64,000 nt of DNA from Kwoniella bestiolae CBS 10118 (taxonomy: Eukaryota > Basidiomycota > Tremellomycetes > Tremellales > Cryptococcaceae), in contig NC_089241.1 in NCBI RefSeq assembly GCF_000512585.2, positions 620,001-684,000 of the forward strand. The letters run 5' to 3'. Of the stretch, positions 36,801 through 49,240 are shown in pieces. The notes beneath the pieces were generated by a model. The model was not told the origin of the DNA, did no database searches, and saw nothing but the letters and a program-made list of their open reading frames with translations. The translations under genes were made by a program, and so were the position numbers. How positions within the stretch are numbered: the first letter of the stretch is position 1; each line of letters starts with the position of its first letter.

Positions 36801-39108
36801 CTACTCCCACACTCTCCCCTTAGGCACCTCCACCTCTCCTCTCCTCCATTTCTCCAGTACCAACCCCAACCTCTGCCTCGCAGCCTCACTATCACCCTTG
36901 ATCTTCCCCTGACCCAATCCCTCCCTTTCGATCGCCTCCCATATCTTGCCCATCTGTCCCCTCCCATACCTATTGACAGCTTCGTGAGCCACAATCTCTA
37001 TCCAGCTCGAGACCAGATGCGCAACGGGCGGCAGGGCAGGGAACTGATCTTTAAGCGATAAAGCGAGCCATGTCCATGCTGAGGGGAATCTTAAAGGAGG
37101 TACAATAAGAGTTTCGAGCTGAGTTGGAGTAGGCGGTTGAACCGTGGCAGTTGGAATGAGGGATGATAAGGGAGTTTGGAGAATCGCGAAATACAGGGTA
37201 CATATACCTGCCATTCGGGATATGTACTCTGCCAGAGATTCGTCGGAACCTCGACCAGTCGATTTCTCATACTCTTCTCGAGGTTGGTTCTATAATAAAC
37301 CCATCGAGTTAGCTTACTCCATACTTTGCTGATTAATGATTATTATCACACTTACATTGTCCCGAGTGGGATAGTACGGTACAACCCAAGGACATTTCTT
37401 GACAAATCGCGCAAAGAGCACTTCACCCAAGGCGGCATGACCACGAAGTACCAATCCCATTACGATCCGAGCCAGGGGGAATGCAGCATCGGCTTTGGCG
37501 TTGACTTCAGATTCAGCTTGCTTGATGAGCGCTTTTGAGAGGTGGGACAGGAGGTAGGCGTAAGGTTTAGGTAGCTCGTCGGTCAGGATAGCAGGGGAGG
37601 AGGGTGATGGAGGGGAAGGTAATTGTTCCGATAGTATGGCATGCAAGTCGTTGGTCTGAAATCTTATCAGCTGTATGACCATTGGAAGTTGTACAGCTGT
37701 TATTTTTACTTACAACTCTTACTATACTCTCCTGGGTATTCACCACCTGTCCCAGACCTCTCGTCATCAACCTCATACCTGCTCTCAAAGCCGTCTTGAT
37801 TGATCGATCACCTTTGACAGGCTCGATCACATTGATTTTCATCCACTTCTGCTTTTCTACCCACTTCCTCCATTCTCCGCCTGCTCGATCTTTCTCAGCG
37901 GCCACCTTGGCTTTAGCTTCCTCCTCCTCCTTTACAGCCTGATCCGCAGCTGCTTTTCTCTGCTCTTCTTGGTCCCTGGCCACTTGCGCTTGTCGTTCTT
38001 TCTCAGCGTGTTCTTTCGCCCTCTTATCCTCTTCCGCCTTATGAGCCAAAGCCAGCTTTTCAGCTTGTGCTCTCCTTGCGTCTTCCTCGGCCTTTTGGCG
38101 TTGAGCAGCAGCGACAGTGGCCGCTGCCAATTCTGCTTCTCGTCGTTCAACTTCTTTGATAGCCGCATCGATATCCTATACGCGACAACCCAAAATCAAC
38201 ATCTCATCTTCCAAGGAAAACATTTCGCTCAAAAGCAAAGCTGAAAAAATTTGTCCCACTCACCTCCCACAATTTCTTTTCTCTCTCTTTGAACTGCTTC
38301 TCCATCTCTTGCTCCTCCCTACTGTGTTTCATAGTCATTCCCTCCAACATCTTTCGCAACTCTTCAGCTTCCTTTGCCAACCTATCTTGTTCTTGAGATT
38401 GCAGTCTCGCTCGAGCATTGGTAGCGATATTCCTAATTTGACCTCGTCGTTCGGTGGCTTGTTTTTGACCATCTCTCTAAAATTTAAGACAGTATCAGCT
38501 TGTGATAAATGGATGAGATCATTCCCGAGAACTGACCCATGCTTCCTGGTCGGCCGTCTTCAGCCATAAATCATACTGATTTTCCCTCTCCTCTCCTACA
38601 TCTTCTATTTTGACTGATGAATGTTTTCTGGGAGTAAGGACAGTGTATGACAAGGAGGAGACCATCTTTGATTTCCCTTTTCCTTTGATATCTTTCTTCA
38701 CGCTACGTTGATGAGAAGCAATGCTCTGTCAGCGTATTCAGCTATAAAGGTAAGAGAAGAAGGCAAGAAATCAGACATACGACTTTTCCTTCTTCTCTCT
38801 CCAGCTTGGTCCCTCCCTAGCTTTAGTCTTGACTACATCCCATTCGTCGTCCAACCCCAAATTCACTTCGTCTTCCGAATCCAAGTCATCTTCGGACGTC
38901 TCATAGGCATTGAGGATGTTCCTACCCAGGTTTGAACGGGGATTGCGCCTAGCAGATAAGATGCTGATATTAGTCTAACATCCTGAGTAATCGTGATTCA
39001 GTCAAAGGCTTACGAAGGGGTTAGGTCCACTTCGTCTTCAGATGAGATTGAATAATCCAATGATGAGACTGAATCGTCGTCCGAGCTATCTTCCAGCGCG
39101 AATCTCAT
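36801..39108 (-). CDS. GLE1: GLE1, mRNA export factor and activator of Dbp5
   Basis: Binds inositol hexakisphosphate at the cytoplasmic side of the nuclear pore and activates the DEAD-box helicase Dbp5 to release exported mRNPs. Start MRFALEDSSDDDSVSSLD at 39108, an acidic Ser-rich N-terminus. A long coiled coil follows, rich in Ala, Glu, Lys, Gln and Arg (EAELAAATVAAAQRQKAEED..EEEAKAKVAAEKDR), then the conserved C-terminal HEAT-like domain: WVEKQKWMKINVIEPVKGDRS, RAGMRLMTRGLGQVVNT, DAAFPLARIVMGLVLRGHAALGEVLFARFVKKCPWVVPYYP, SRMAGICTLYFAILQTPL and AWTWLALSLKDQFPALPPVAHLVSSWIEIVAHEAVNRYGRQ-like helices. About eight exons. The order and the KKCPWVVPY block are specific for GLE1. Confidence 0.92.
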
Positions 39109-39592
39109 GGTGGTGTATTATATGGTATGGTGTGAACCATCAAGAGGAGGGTGCTGGTACAGTTAGGAAGACGAGTAATGATCTGGCGCTGAGTTTATGG
39201 ATGATATGTGGTGATCGATTTGGAATCACTATTGTTGTTACTACTGTTGCTCACAAAGAGACATCTTCTGTCTTAAATGGGAGGTCATTATAAAGTAAAG
39301 TGGTCACTCGGAACCAATTCAACCGTATGGATCTTGTTATCTCGGTCATTTCGGCCATGATCATGCACAGATCTAGTACTAGTAGTAGATAGTTGCATCT
39401 CTTGTACGAGTACTCGTAAGATCTTATTACTCATCTGCAGTCAGTCTCCAGGGTGTAGCAGTGCAAAGAGGATACCAACTTCTAAATGATACACCTAGTA
39501 TACAAGAAGATGTCACCATTCATATTTTCGCAACTCTTCAGGAAATAGTGACCCACTGATTCTCGTATCATTAACGCTGATATCGTCCCACG

Positions 39593-41411
39593 ATGGCTAG
39601 AGCAACAGCTACACAGCGAAACCCCACTTTATTATTCATAACCGCGTCAGTCTCATCCCCATCCCACAATCGTAAACCGCTTGTTCGTACTGACCTAGCC
39701 CCACAGACCTGAATCGGGCCAGGCCAACTGTAATTTCGCAGTCATCTCATCCCTTAGAGCGAAGTATGGCGAAAAGGTGGACATTCACCTGGCCTCCTAT
39801 GCGCATCTGGCCAAGCGACGTTCCGAGATAGGCGAATTTGGAGTGAATTTTCATGAGATCAAGGGAGTCAGTATGACTGATGGTTTGATGCGCCATTGCG
39901 GTCATGACGAAAGTACGTTGTCCAATCCTGCGCAGGTACAGGAAGACATATACTAAACCCAATCCTCCGCCCAGCCAAGCTATTCGGTTTCGTTCGTACC
40001 CCTCCACACTTCTACGGGAGTATCCTCTCAGCCACCAGAACCACGACATACGTCCAGCCCGACACCCCTGCCGAATACGTTGCAACTGCCCAGGATATCG
40101 AGCGCCTGATCCAAGAGGTGGACCCAGATTATATACTGGTAGATTCGATGATGTCTGCAGCCAGAGATGCAATTCGCAAGACAGGGAGGAGCAAGAAGAC
40201 CTCGGTGTTAACTCCAAATACTGCCAAGGAAGCTGCGTTGGGCGAACAGGGTTTGGGGGTGTTTGCTATTCCTGCGTGCGTATAGTTCAACCACAACCAT
40301 TCCATCTTATTTTACTGATGATCTATGATTCCCTTGCAGGGTATGTACAGGATACCCCTACCCTCTACCATGGTACCTTCTCCCAGCGAACATAACCATA
40401 ACCCTCTTCTACGGTACATGGTTATTCCTCCTCGACAGACGACACAGGCAACTCAACAAAGCAAGGATCGCAGCAGGCTATACAGGTGTGCTACCGCTCT
40501 TCGACCAACGAACGGAGAATACCACCCTGTGCATGTCGACTCCCCACGCTGAAATCCCACTGATCATCCCCGATTGGCTGGTCTGTTGTGGACCGATCCT
40601 ACAGGCGTCCAAACCTTTAGAAGAGGTTGATAAAAAGTTGTGTGAATGGGTTAGAGCCAGACCTACCGTGCTGATCAGTTTGGGGACGAACTTGAAGTAT
40701 TCTCAGAAGGATGCGAGCGAGATGTGGAAATCTGTCAGGATTTTACTGGGACTACGGAAGGATATACAAGTGTTGTGGAAGCTCAAGAAATTGGGGGATT
40801 ACGAATTACCCTCCGTCGATGATGACGGAGTGGGGGACAGGTTGAGGATCGTGGATTGGTTGGAAGTTGATCCGATCTCGATTTTGAGAAGTGGGAATGT
40901 AATTTGCTTTGTCAGTCATGGAGGGAGTAACTCGTATCATGAGGGATTATAGTGAGTACACCTATCTCAAATAGATAGAACAAAACACCGAAATGAAGAG
41001 CATTATGACTAACTTGTGGTTCTGATATGTAGTGCGGGCGTACCTCAGGTGATTCTCCCAGCTTGGGCAGATTGCTACGACTTCACTGCCCGTCTAAAGT
41101 ACTTCGGTATCGGTGCATGGGGTAATCCTACAGCGAGGTCAGTCCATCCTTCATCCTCCATTCTCCCTTTCAGACGCTGTTACTTTCTGCTTACTGATCT
41201 GTGACTTAGTCCCGGATGCTCCGAACCGGAACTTACCAAAGCCCTACTTCAAGTTGTGGGTCGTACGCCTGATGATAAGGCGGCGAGAGTGATGCGAGAG
41301 AAGGCCAAAGAGATGGGTAGGGTGGTTAGTAAGGATTATACCCTGGAGGGAAGGGACGTTGCGGCGGATCATATTTGGGGTGAGATGCAGAAGGTCAGGA
41401 GTAGGGTGTAA
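39593..41411 (+). CDS. Family 1 glycosyltransferase (UGT-like)
   Basis: Predicted UDP-sugar-dependent glycosyltransferase with a GT-B fold, acting on a small lipophilic acceptor. N-terminal Rossmann half: TLLFITAPESGQANCNFAVISSL, GEKVDIHLASYAHLAKRR; mid part PDYILVDSMMSAARDA and a Pro/Tyr-rich segment with a hydrophobic stretch (YLLPANITITLFYGTWLFLL). C-terminal half: RPTVLISLGTNLKY, LRIVDWLEVDPISILRSGNVICFVSHGGSNSYHEGLCAGVPQVILPAWADCYDFTARL, which is the donor-binding signature with the HGG, E and D/Q-type positions. Five or six exons, about 500 residues. No N-terminal signal peptide or C-terminal anchor, so it is likely cytosolic, unlike animal UGTs. The acceptor is unknown; not the sterol type, since PH/GRAM domains are missing. 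Confidence 0.87.
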
Positions 41412-41885
41412 AGGTATATTCTGCTAGATTATGGATTGATAGATGAATATAGTACTGTCTCAGAGGAGCTCAAGCATGTGGGGACGATGCTCGCACTTCG
41501 TAGTCGGCTATTGCTACTATATCTACCAATAGTCGCTGAACCTCAATTCAACTCATTCCATTGAGTGTCGCTCAACGCGGGGAATCATTCACCAAGACCG
41601 AGCGAGGTATATTCGTTTTACAACGTTGACGACGACCATTACCTCGCTGTCTGGCCTATCAAACAGCCAGGGACGTACGAACGAAATGAAGATTGCATGC
41701 GATGTGATGTCATAAGAACCAGCTCAACTTCTCTCACTCAACTACTATCCAACCAAATTATGAACGCTGATTCCTCGCAACCCAAGACCATATAATCGTT
41801 CCTCTCTCGTCTCTCTTCTCATGTAACGTTGATCTATCGATTACTCTACACACACACGCACGCATACCAAAATCAGCTACCCATC
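41412..41885. other. Convergent 3' region of the UGT and RRM genes
   Basis: Terminators of two genes that end tail to tail. A small AC-rich stretch CACACACACGCACGCAT occurs at about 41850. No gene supported. Confidence 0.4.
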
Positions 41886-44800
41886 TCATCCTTCTATTGT
41901 AAAAACAGAACTCACAAGCATAGCCAACAAACTACCTACATCCTTAGCCTGACCCGGCACACCCCCACCTCCACCTGTATTGGGAGGTGCAGGGGGATAT
42001 CCACCACCGTAGCCACCACCCGAGGGGGGGACGTACCCTTGTGCGGGTGGTGGATGATAAGCATTCGGTCTACCCCCATTTCCACCTTGAGGTGGGGGGT
42101 AGGGAGGGTAGTTCGGAGAGGGCGCAGCGGGATTGTAAGGACTTTGAGTCTGACCAGAGGGTGGGACAGGCGGGTACGATCCCTGCGACGAGGGGGTATA
42201 TGAACTCTGAGTGGGAGGTGGAAGATTATAGGGAGTTTGTGAGGGTGGAGGTGGAGCGTTATATCCCCCTTGACTTGGTGGGTAGGGTTGATATCCCTGA
42301 GGAGTTGGGGTTGGTGGGTAGGGCGGGAATGATTGTCGACCTTGATTTTGATTTTGAGGAGGGGGTGGTCTATATCCACCGCCTGAAGGTGGTGGAGGAC
42401 CGGGACCAGGTGTGTAGCCTACGTCCCTTGGAGGGTAGGGTGGTGGGACGGTCATCGTAGGGGGAGGTGGCGGTGGCATGGGTCGAACGGGGAGTACACC
42501 TCCAGGAGGGGGAGGGGGAGGAGGGTTGGAAGTATTCGACCCTCCCAGATTCGCGAGAAGCTGTTCATGAATGTTAGCTGGTGTTGGGGAACGAGGGATG
42601 TTGCGCAAGACTCACTTGTTGGACCTTTCGAGCTTGTTCTAGTCTATCCTCTCCGGGCTTCATTAGATACAACGACCAATCAGTACATTTCACGGTCAAG
42701 CACAAAACCAAAGTAAACTCACAGGAACAGAGGGCGGTCCATCACCATATCTTCCCTGACCAGGTGGATTGGACCCATATGAACCTATCAATACCCCTCA
42801 TATTAGCCCACTCTCAATCTGGTACACAAAATATGCTCTGACTAACCTCGTCTATCACCGCCCCTCACAGGTGATCTGGCTCGGGGATCTCTGGCTGGTG
42901 GTGGAGGATTATGCCTCCCACCTCGTACTTCCCCATATCCCGGTCCCTCGCCACTTCGATAGGACGTAGCGGTAGGGGCAACGGCGACGGGGTTATTTCT
43001 TTCCAACATTCTACCCGATAACACCCCAAATCAGCTATAATGTAACGACGGGGAAGAGGAGAAAAGGGACATACGGTGGAGGAGGTAAAGCATCTTCTTT
43101 CTCGTCCCATATGAATTTTAATTCCAACGTACCACCCTGGAAAGGTTGGTTCGACATGCTATCGAAGAATAGGGCTGATCCTCTGGAATCATAGTATTCT
43201 ACGATCTTCTCACTGGGTAATGGAAATAGGACATCATCGAAGGTATCTAGATCAGTCAACTTTTCCTGTGAGATGAAAGTCTAGATTTCGAGGACTCACG
43301 CTGGCTCTCGACCCGGTTTGATCGATTTGACATCCCCATACTGCTCGCACATCCTTCCCAGCTCATACTCATTAACAACTCGTGGAGGATGTACGAAAAT
43401 TAGGATGGAGCCCTGTTGAAGGTGTACACATTGTAAGCTTGGATGATGGGCTGTATGGTATGAGAGGATTACCCACCTGGTTCTTCTCTCTATCACAATC
43501 ACCTATCAGGTCCTTATCCCGTGGTAAACTATAATGCACGTCGATCTATACGCATCATATGTCCAAACCAGCTTAGCTCAACCGCCGTTCTCATGTCATA
43601 CAGTCTCATGACGAATGGGGTATACTATACTCACAGATCGATCACCAGCCTTCAACCCGTGCATCCCATCTCTCGCCTTTTGCGCCGCACGAAGATCGAA
43701 CTGCGACCGCGATTCCATTCGGTCAACCAATATTCACGGCCTAACTTGCTCTTTGCAAGAGCAATACGCACATAAGTCACAAATATGATACCCCGCTCGT
43801 TGATCCTGTCATACCATGTCTTGATTTCTCCATAAGTGCCGAACGAATGTTGCAATGCGTCTGAGTCGGCTTCATACTATCGATCACGAGACCATCAGTA
43901 CAAAGCCTCATCTTGTCAACCTCGATCCATATTTCGAAGGAAGGAAATATCGACCTTCTCATAATCCAAAGGCAATAACAAACTCACAGAGACATTACGA
44001 ACGAACAGTGTTCTACAGACCCTCTCAGCTTGGATACGATCTTCGACGGAACGAGTCTCATGTCTTCTTCTACCTCCTCGATCTGCGATTAAAAGGGAAC
44101 GCACAGATACACAGGTTGAGGAAATTAGCTCGACGCTCAAGAACGCTCGTCATTCGATTTCACTTTTGAAAATGGTGTGAATCGGAACGTCGCAATTCGA
44201 GAGAGATGTTTAATTGCAGATTCAGATGAAATGATGACCTATCCTTCAGAATGGAAGAGGGAGGGAGAACGGATATTGTGAACGAGAAATATTGTGAATG
44301 AGAAAGAAGAGTGGACAAGAAATAAGAATGAAGCCCTCCTCGGTGTCTCAGATCGACCTCAATTTTCATTTTCACTCAACAGTCTCCTAACCATTCTCAA
44401 GGTTGGTATCACAGGCGCTCAAGGAGGCAAGCTCAACTCAGGCCATTATCCGTTCAAGCTCAAATACGCATTCGGGTCCTCCTTCCTCAATCTCACGACA
44501 ACACCTCAACTTGGCAAGTCGGAATCAGGGTAATAAAGCAGGAGGAGAAGAAGAGAAACATTGCAGATGACCCCCTAACATCGAATATGATGGGTGGACA
44601 GATTTCAGGAGACTTGGATTCCAACTTGGATTGGGGTTGATCGCACATCTCTTTTCGAGGCATACGATCAATCGAGTATGAACGACACGAGTTAACTCAC
44701 CTGGACTTCTTTCCCTATCCCTATCCCCACCTCGTCCTCCTCCACCACCCCCACCTCTCCTCCCTCCACCTCTACCTCCGCCTCCTCCGCCTCCACCTCC

Positions 44801-45037
44801 TCTTCGTCTATTATTACGATCCCCATACATATCCCTATCTCTCTGTTGTCCCCCACCACCGCCACCACCATGACCGTAAGTATCGCCTGATCCAGATCCT
44901 CCTCCCTGATATGAGGCAGGAGGACCAGGGTGATAAGCCGTGTTCGAATTGGATCCTTGGGTTGAGTTCGAGTCGGCGAAAGCGTTGAATTTGGGTGGGG
45001 CGGGGAGGAAGGAGGGTGGAGGGGGTATGTGACTCAT
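41886..45037 (-). CDS. Mei2-type double-RRM RNA-binding protein with Pro/Gly/Tyr-rich tail
   Basis: Start MSHIPPPPSFLPAPPKF at 45037. The N-terminus is Gly/Arg-rich with RGG-like repeats (GGGGRGGGRRGGGGG). Then RRM1: CRTLFVRNVS (RNP2), YGEIKTWYDRINERGIIFVTYFDLRAAQKA (RNP1-like), then IDVHYSLPRDK, NQGSILIFVHPP and ELGRMCEQYGDVKSIKPG as RRM2, ending GGTLELKFIWDE. The string of H-Y-S-x-P-x-D after RRM1, followed by a NQG-type start of RRM2, is the arrangement seen in Mei2 and plant AML proteins. A third, Mei2-defining C-terminal RRM is not visible. The tail, about 250 residues, is Pro/Gly/Tyr/Gln-rich, with two short helices, RLEQARKVQQLLANLG and AKDVGSLLAML. Eight or more exons; the last junction is uncertain. 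Likely a nuclear or granule-forming RNA regulator. Confidence 0.78.
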
Positions 45038-45911
45038 CTTGCACGTCTAATCAGATTCCCCACAGATGAGACCAACAGAAACAAAAAACAGAGTCTCGAG
45101 CTGCGTTATACCTGAACAGACTGGGACCAGTAGCTTGGATGATCTTCGAATTCGTCACTTTCCTTCTTCTCACCCAGCTTTCAACGCTTGTATCTTGTAT
45201 CGTTCTCCTCAACCTCAATCTCAAGCTTATCTGTATGGATTCTTTTGTTCTCTTACGATGCTCCACTTGACGATACTGCGATGTTCGAGGAGAGTCTAGC
45301 CTGTCGAGGAATAAAGGGATGTTCCTTCTTGATATCGCGGACGGTATTCTACACTTCTCACGAGCTTTCCAGACCGGGGAAAGAATGCGGGCGAAATGTT
45401 GTGGATGATAGGAGACGATTGGGTGTGGTGTATAACTGTACTTTGATTGATCGATAACTGATTATAACATGAAAAGCGGAGAAGAGAGGAAAAGAGAAGA
45501 AAACATGGAGAGTGAGAGTGAGAAAGAGAAAGAACCGGACGGGTCACTGGTCGAAAGATCGAGGGTGAATGGAATGCAAGAGACCCTGAAATCATAATGG
45601 TCTCCCAAGTGTAATGGGGAATACAAAGTTATTAGAAACGCTTTTGTAATGAGTGGCAAATTGCAGTTGAATTGGGAGCAGGGATGGCGTCACTAGGACC
45701 AGTGTCACTCTGTTGTTGTTGTTGTTCACTATCTTATGGGATCCAAGCATTTATACATTTATACCCCTTCTTTGTCAATCACCAACAACAATCTTACTTT
45801 TAATCAGAGATCTTTCATTCAGTCCTACAGATATTCAGACAAGAACACCTGGAATCCACTTATTAGCTCATCCGTAAAGAGAGCCACAGACCGAACAGCA
45901 GATCAGATACA
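45038..45911. promoter_or_regulatory. Divergent promoter of the RRM gene and Rab5
   Basis: About 0.87 kb between two outward starts. It includes GA-rich tracts around 45480-45540 and TTG repeats around 45712-45727. Part of the RRM-side sequence probably belongs to an untranslated first exon. Confidence 0.45.
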
Positions 45912-47394
45912 ATGTCAAGGACGACCTCATTCAAATTGGTTCTCTTAGGTATGTCGCCAACCCACTCCTACGCTCTATTCTATCAAGCATCACATTTACT
46001 GATCACTATATGTCATTCATCTAGGCGAGTCGGCAGTAGGAAAATCATCCTTGGTCTTGAGATTCGTACGTCCACATACCTCTTCGTTGTCACTCGAATA
46101 TCCGCGCAGCGAAAGAAAGGCGAAGAGAGAGCTGGCTTGCTGACTGGTTGGAACGGAATACCAACAGGTCAGAAATGAATTTTCGGATTTTAGGTGAGCT
46201 CGATATCTCTCCTGAACCCCTGTCAAGGAATCATGAGCTGATGCCGAGCTTGATAGAGAATCAACGATTGGTATGTGCTGCTCTGGTCATACGATAAACC
46301 TCTGTAAAGTAATGCTGATCGACCCTTTGTCCCTTGGATGATCCTTTAGGTGGTATGTTACCGTTTCTATAGATATGATACATCTCAATCTGGCCTCAAA
46401 AGTACTGATGGCTGCTTGTCGGATATACTAGCCGCATTCCTCACTCAGACTGTATCGCTAGATGACAACACCTCTATCAAATTCGAGATATGGGATACGG
46501 TGAGTCCCGTTCACATCCAGATGATACTTCGTCCAAGCTGACGTCGTGTCTTCTCTTTCATTAAGGCCGGACAGGAACGTATGTTACTCATATTATACAT
46601 GTCTCATGTGAGACGAAGACTGATATTTGGGTATATAGGATATAAATCTCTTGCCCCCATATATTTCAGAAATTCCAATGCCGCCGTGATAGTATACGAC
46701 ATAACACAGGTGAGCTCGTGATCAACCGTCAGGCCGCATTATCCCCAAAATAGCTGACAATGAACATTATCATATCTTACCAGGCCCCAGAGGTATTTTC
46801 TACTCTTTACTGTAGGTCATCCTCCCCGTCTCATGCTAATTCTCTGTTCACAATCAGGCATCATTCGAAAAAGCCAAATCATGGGTACGTGAACTCCAAA
46901 GACAGGCAGACCCATCGATAGTCATCATGCTAGTGGGGAACAAGCTGGATATGGAATCGCAAAGGAAGACACCGAGAGAGATGGGCGAGAGGTTCGCTCA
47001 GGAGGAGGGATTGTTGTTTGCAGAGGCTAGTGCGAAATCTGGTGATGGAGTGGAGGAGCTGTTCATGGAGATTGGTGAGTTGTTTTCTTCACTTCACGCT
47101 CTAGGTTTGTGTGCGTGGGAGGTCGGACGGAGCAGCAGTTTTATTTGAACCGAGTTGGCATCGACGGATTGTACATATGGGATATTCCAAGAAGAGAGGA
47201 ACAATCACCATTATGATCGTCTCAGGAAGGAGAATGACTTTGAAGATCATCACTGACAAACTCTGGATATTCTCATAGCCAAGAAATTACCCCTCGCACC
47301 ACCTCCACAACGATCCTCCCAATCCGGACCAAGAGGAGTGAAAGTAGCAGGTGATCAAGAGGAGAACGCAACCCCTTCAGCTTGTACTTGTTAG
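45912..47394 (+). CDS. Rab5-type small GTPase (Ypt5/Vps21)
   Basis: Early-endosome Rab. The spliced protein reads MSRTTSFKLVLLGESAVGKSS (P-loop GESAVGKS), VRNEFSDFRESTIGAAFLTQ (Rab5 effector region with switch I Thr), [22 protein letters not shown] (switch II), AAVIVYDITQ, IVIMLVGNKLDM (NKxD), FAEASAKSG (SAK) and the end PSACTC, a CxC prenylation site. At least nine exons, several tiny. The Gly of STIGAAF needs a 3-nt exon GTG at 46350-46352 between two introns of 79 nt, each with a CTGAT branch site; a 9-nt exon (46784-46792, Ala-Pro-Glu) follows later. The stop is at 47392-47394. The start ATG at 45912 is fixed by the N-terminal hydrophobic strand. In all intact Rab5 proteins STIGAAF is invariant, which supports the microexon. 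Confidence 0.92.
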
Positions 47395-48589
47395 ATGTCT
47401 TTCGTCCTCCTGTGATCGTTTCAACTCATCTGATCGAGTGGTCATTCGCGAGCTCTCTGTATTACTACTTTATACTATATATATATATTCACACATAATC
47501 TAATTTCGATTGATATCGTATACCTTCCCCCTATCTCGAGATGAGGGGTTGATGATTATTGTATATGTCTCACTGCTTGTGTTCACTTCCACTGTTCACT
47601 TCTTGAACGGCTGAGTGGAACCGCAATGTCAATGATTTCAGCACAAGTGGACTGGATATGATAGGACATGATCACCCCATTGAAGCCACCCAACGACACA
47701 TATGGGTCGTTATGTCTTAGCCGGATCTCATGGTCTTGAAAAAGGAAAGAAAGACCGCTAATTTAGTGCATAGCGGTCGGTAGGCGGTAGGTGCTATCTT
47801 AGTGGATGGTCCGTTCATCCCTGTCTCCGAAGTGTCCATGTTGGTACCAACTCACTTTGCGATTTGCGAGATATTGAACCTGTTAAAGTTTCATGGTACG
47901 GGGATCGTCAAGGAGGGCAGGAGGAGTTCTAAAAAGTATAGTATAGTTGGACCAGACGATCAACCTGCCTTGATCTGCTACTCACTTGTCACTAGGACTG
48001 GATGCTATTCGGTCCAGAGAAACCACGTCCGAAAGGAGAAGATGTCGAGCTTTCGTCGAGAGGTCCAAGCGCCTGCAAGTAAACTTGGAGAGTGACGGGT
48101 GAAAACGAAGATTGCGCACCTCTATCTCTTTTGGACGGCTGGATCTACCTCCAGACTCCTGCTTGGGAGCCGATGCTGCATGCCGCAGTAACTGCTTCCC
48201 ACCTATTGATATTCGAAAGAAAGCTCAAGATAAGAGAGCGTACTCATCTCACAATAGCATAGCGACGAAAAGGAGCACTGTCACTGTCACTATCACTCAC
48301 TACTCGACCCAGGCACCAAAACCACTTTTTTTTTGCTTTTGAACCGTCGCACAGACCACTCTGTCACTCTGTGAAATGAAGTCAAAGTACAACACAACAC
48401 AGATCATACTACCGTCCATACTATCATTTTCATTTTCGATTGATTCATCTCAATCAACCTATATCAACCCAATATAACAATATCACTGGCCAGACCAAAA
48501 AGGTGTTATAGAGCACATTACAGCATCGCATCGACCTGAACCAGAGCCGGAAATCCGGGATCAATAACCTCAATAGCTGGAATAGCTCA
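47395..48589. other. Gene-poor interval after Rab5
   Basis: Contains the Rab5 3' UTR and a TATATATATA run near 47480. A plus-strand open frame at 47802-48095 is present but has no recognisable domain, no intron and an unremarkable composition; I do not call it. The rest shows nothing. Confidence 0.4.
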
Positions 48590-48901
48590 TTAAATCACGT
48601 CACTCTCATTCATATCCCTTACGTCTACCAACGTACCGTACCGATCGACCCATACTTGTCCTCGAATATCCTTGAAAGACGCAGCATTAAACGATTTTAG
48701 ACCACCCGAGACATAGACATTAGCGAATACGATCATAACAAATAACGATACCAGTACGGCACGACGCGAGTGATCATCAATCGATTCCTGCAAAAAGAGA
48801 AGAAAAGTCACATCCTGCTCTCAGACGGACAATTGGATAATTACTTGGACAACTTGATCAAGATATCGTTTACCTTACACCTCTGGTAGTACATTCCCAT
48901 T
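48590..48901 (-). CDS. Small single-pass membrane protein, not recognised
   Basis: Two exons: 48901-48875 (MGMYYQRCK) and 48789-48590, in phase 0 with a GTAAAC donor and a TTTTTGCAG acceptor. The product, about 74 residues, has one clear membrane segment, RRAVLVSLFVMIVFANVYVSGG, with basic residues before it, then a soluble tail FKDIRGQVWVDRYGTLVDVRDMNESD. An alternative start further upstream cannot be excluded. The conserved look and the good splice sites argue for a real gene. It shares a short promoter with the Ras gene. No function proposed. Confidence 0.55.
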
Positions 48902-49240
48902 CACGCGACGTTCAGTGGTACTCTTCTCGATCCAGTAGGAGAGGAAAGACTCGACACAACATCTGAGAGGTACACTTGGAGCAGAGAAAGGCTTGGACTA
49001 CTATCGTATTGGACACTTGGTCTTCTGCTCTAGCATACCACGATACGAACAAAATTGATCAATCTTCAATACCATTAACAACATTGCAGACATCCTTTTC
49101 TATCCTTATCTAATATCTCGATCCTACGAGTCAAATAACTTCCTCGAGCCCAATCGACAAATACCCAGCAGGTCATAGTAGAGCTGGAAGGGTCAACAAT
49201 AACATATATTCAGCTTCAACATAAATCGAACATAGAACAA
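48902..49240. promoter_or_regulatory. Divergent promoter of the small membrane protein and the Ras gene
   Basis: About 340 bases between the two starts. No clear core element recognised. The region is AT-moderate. Confidence 0.4.

Noticed and set aside
41987..42460. Long plus-strand open frame opposite the Pro/Gly-rich tail of the RRM protein
   Set aside because: It is the complement of a repetitive Pro/Gly/Tyr coding region, which keeps both strands open.
47802..48095. Open frame of 97 codons after Rab5
   Set aside because: No domain, no splice signals, no start context; composition resembles noncoding sequence.
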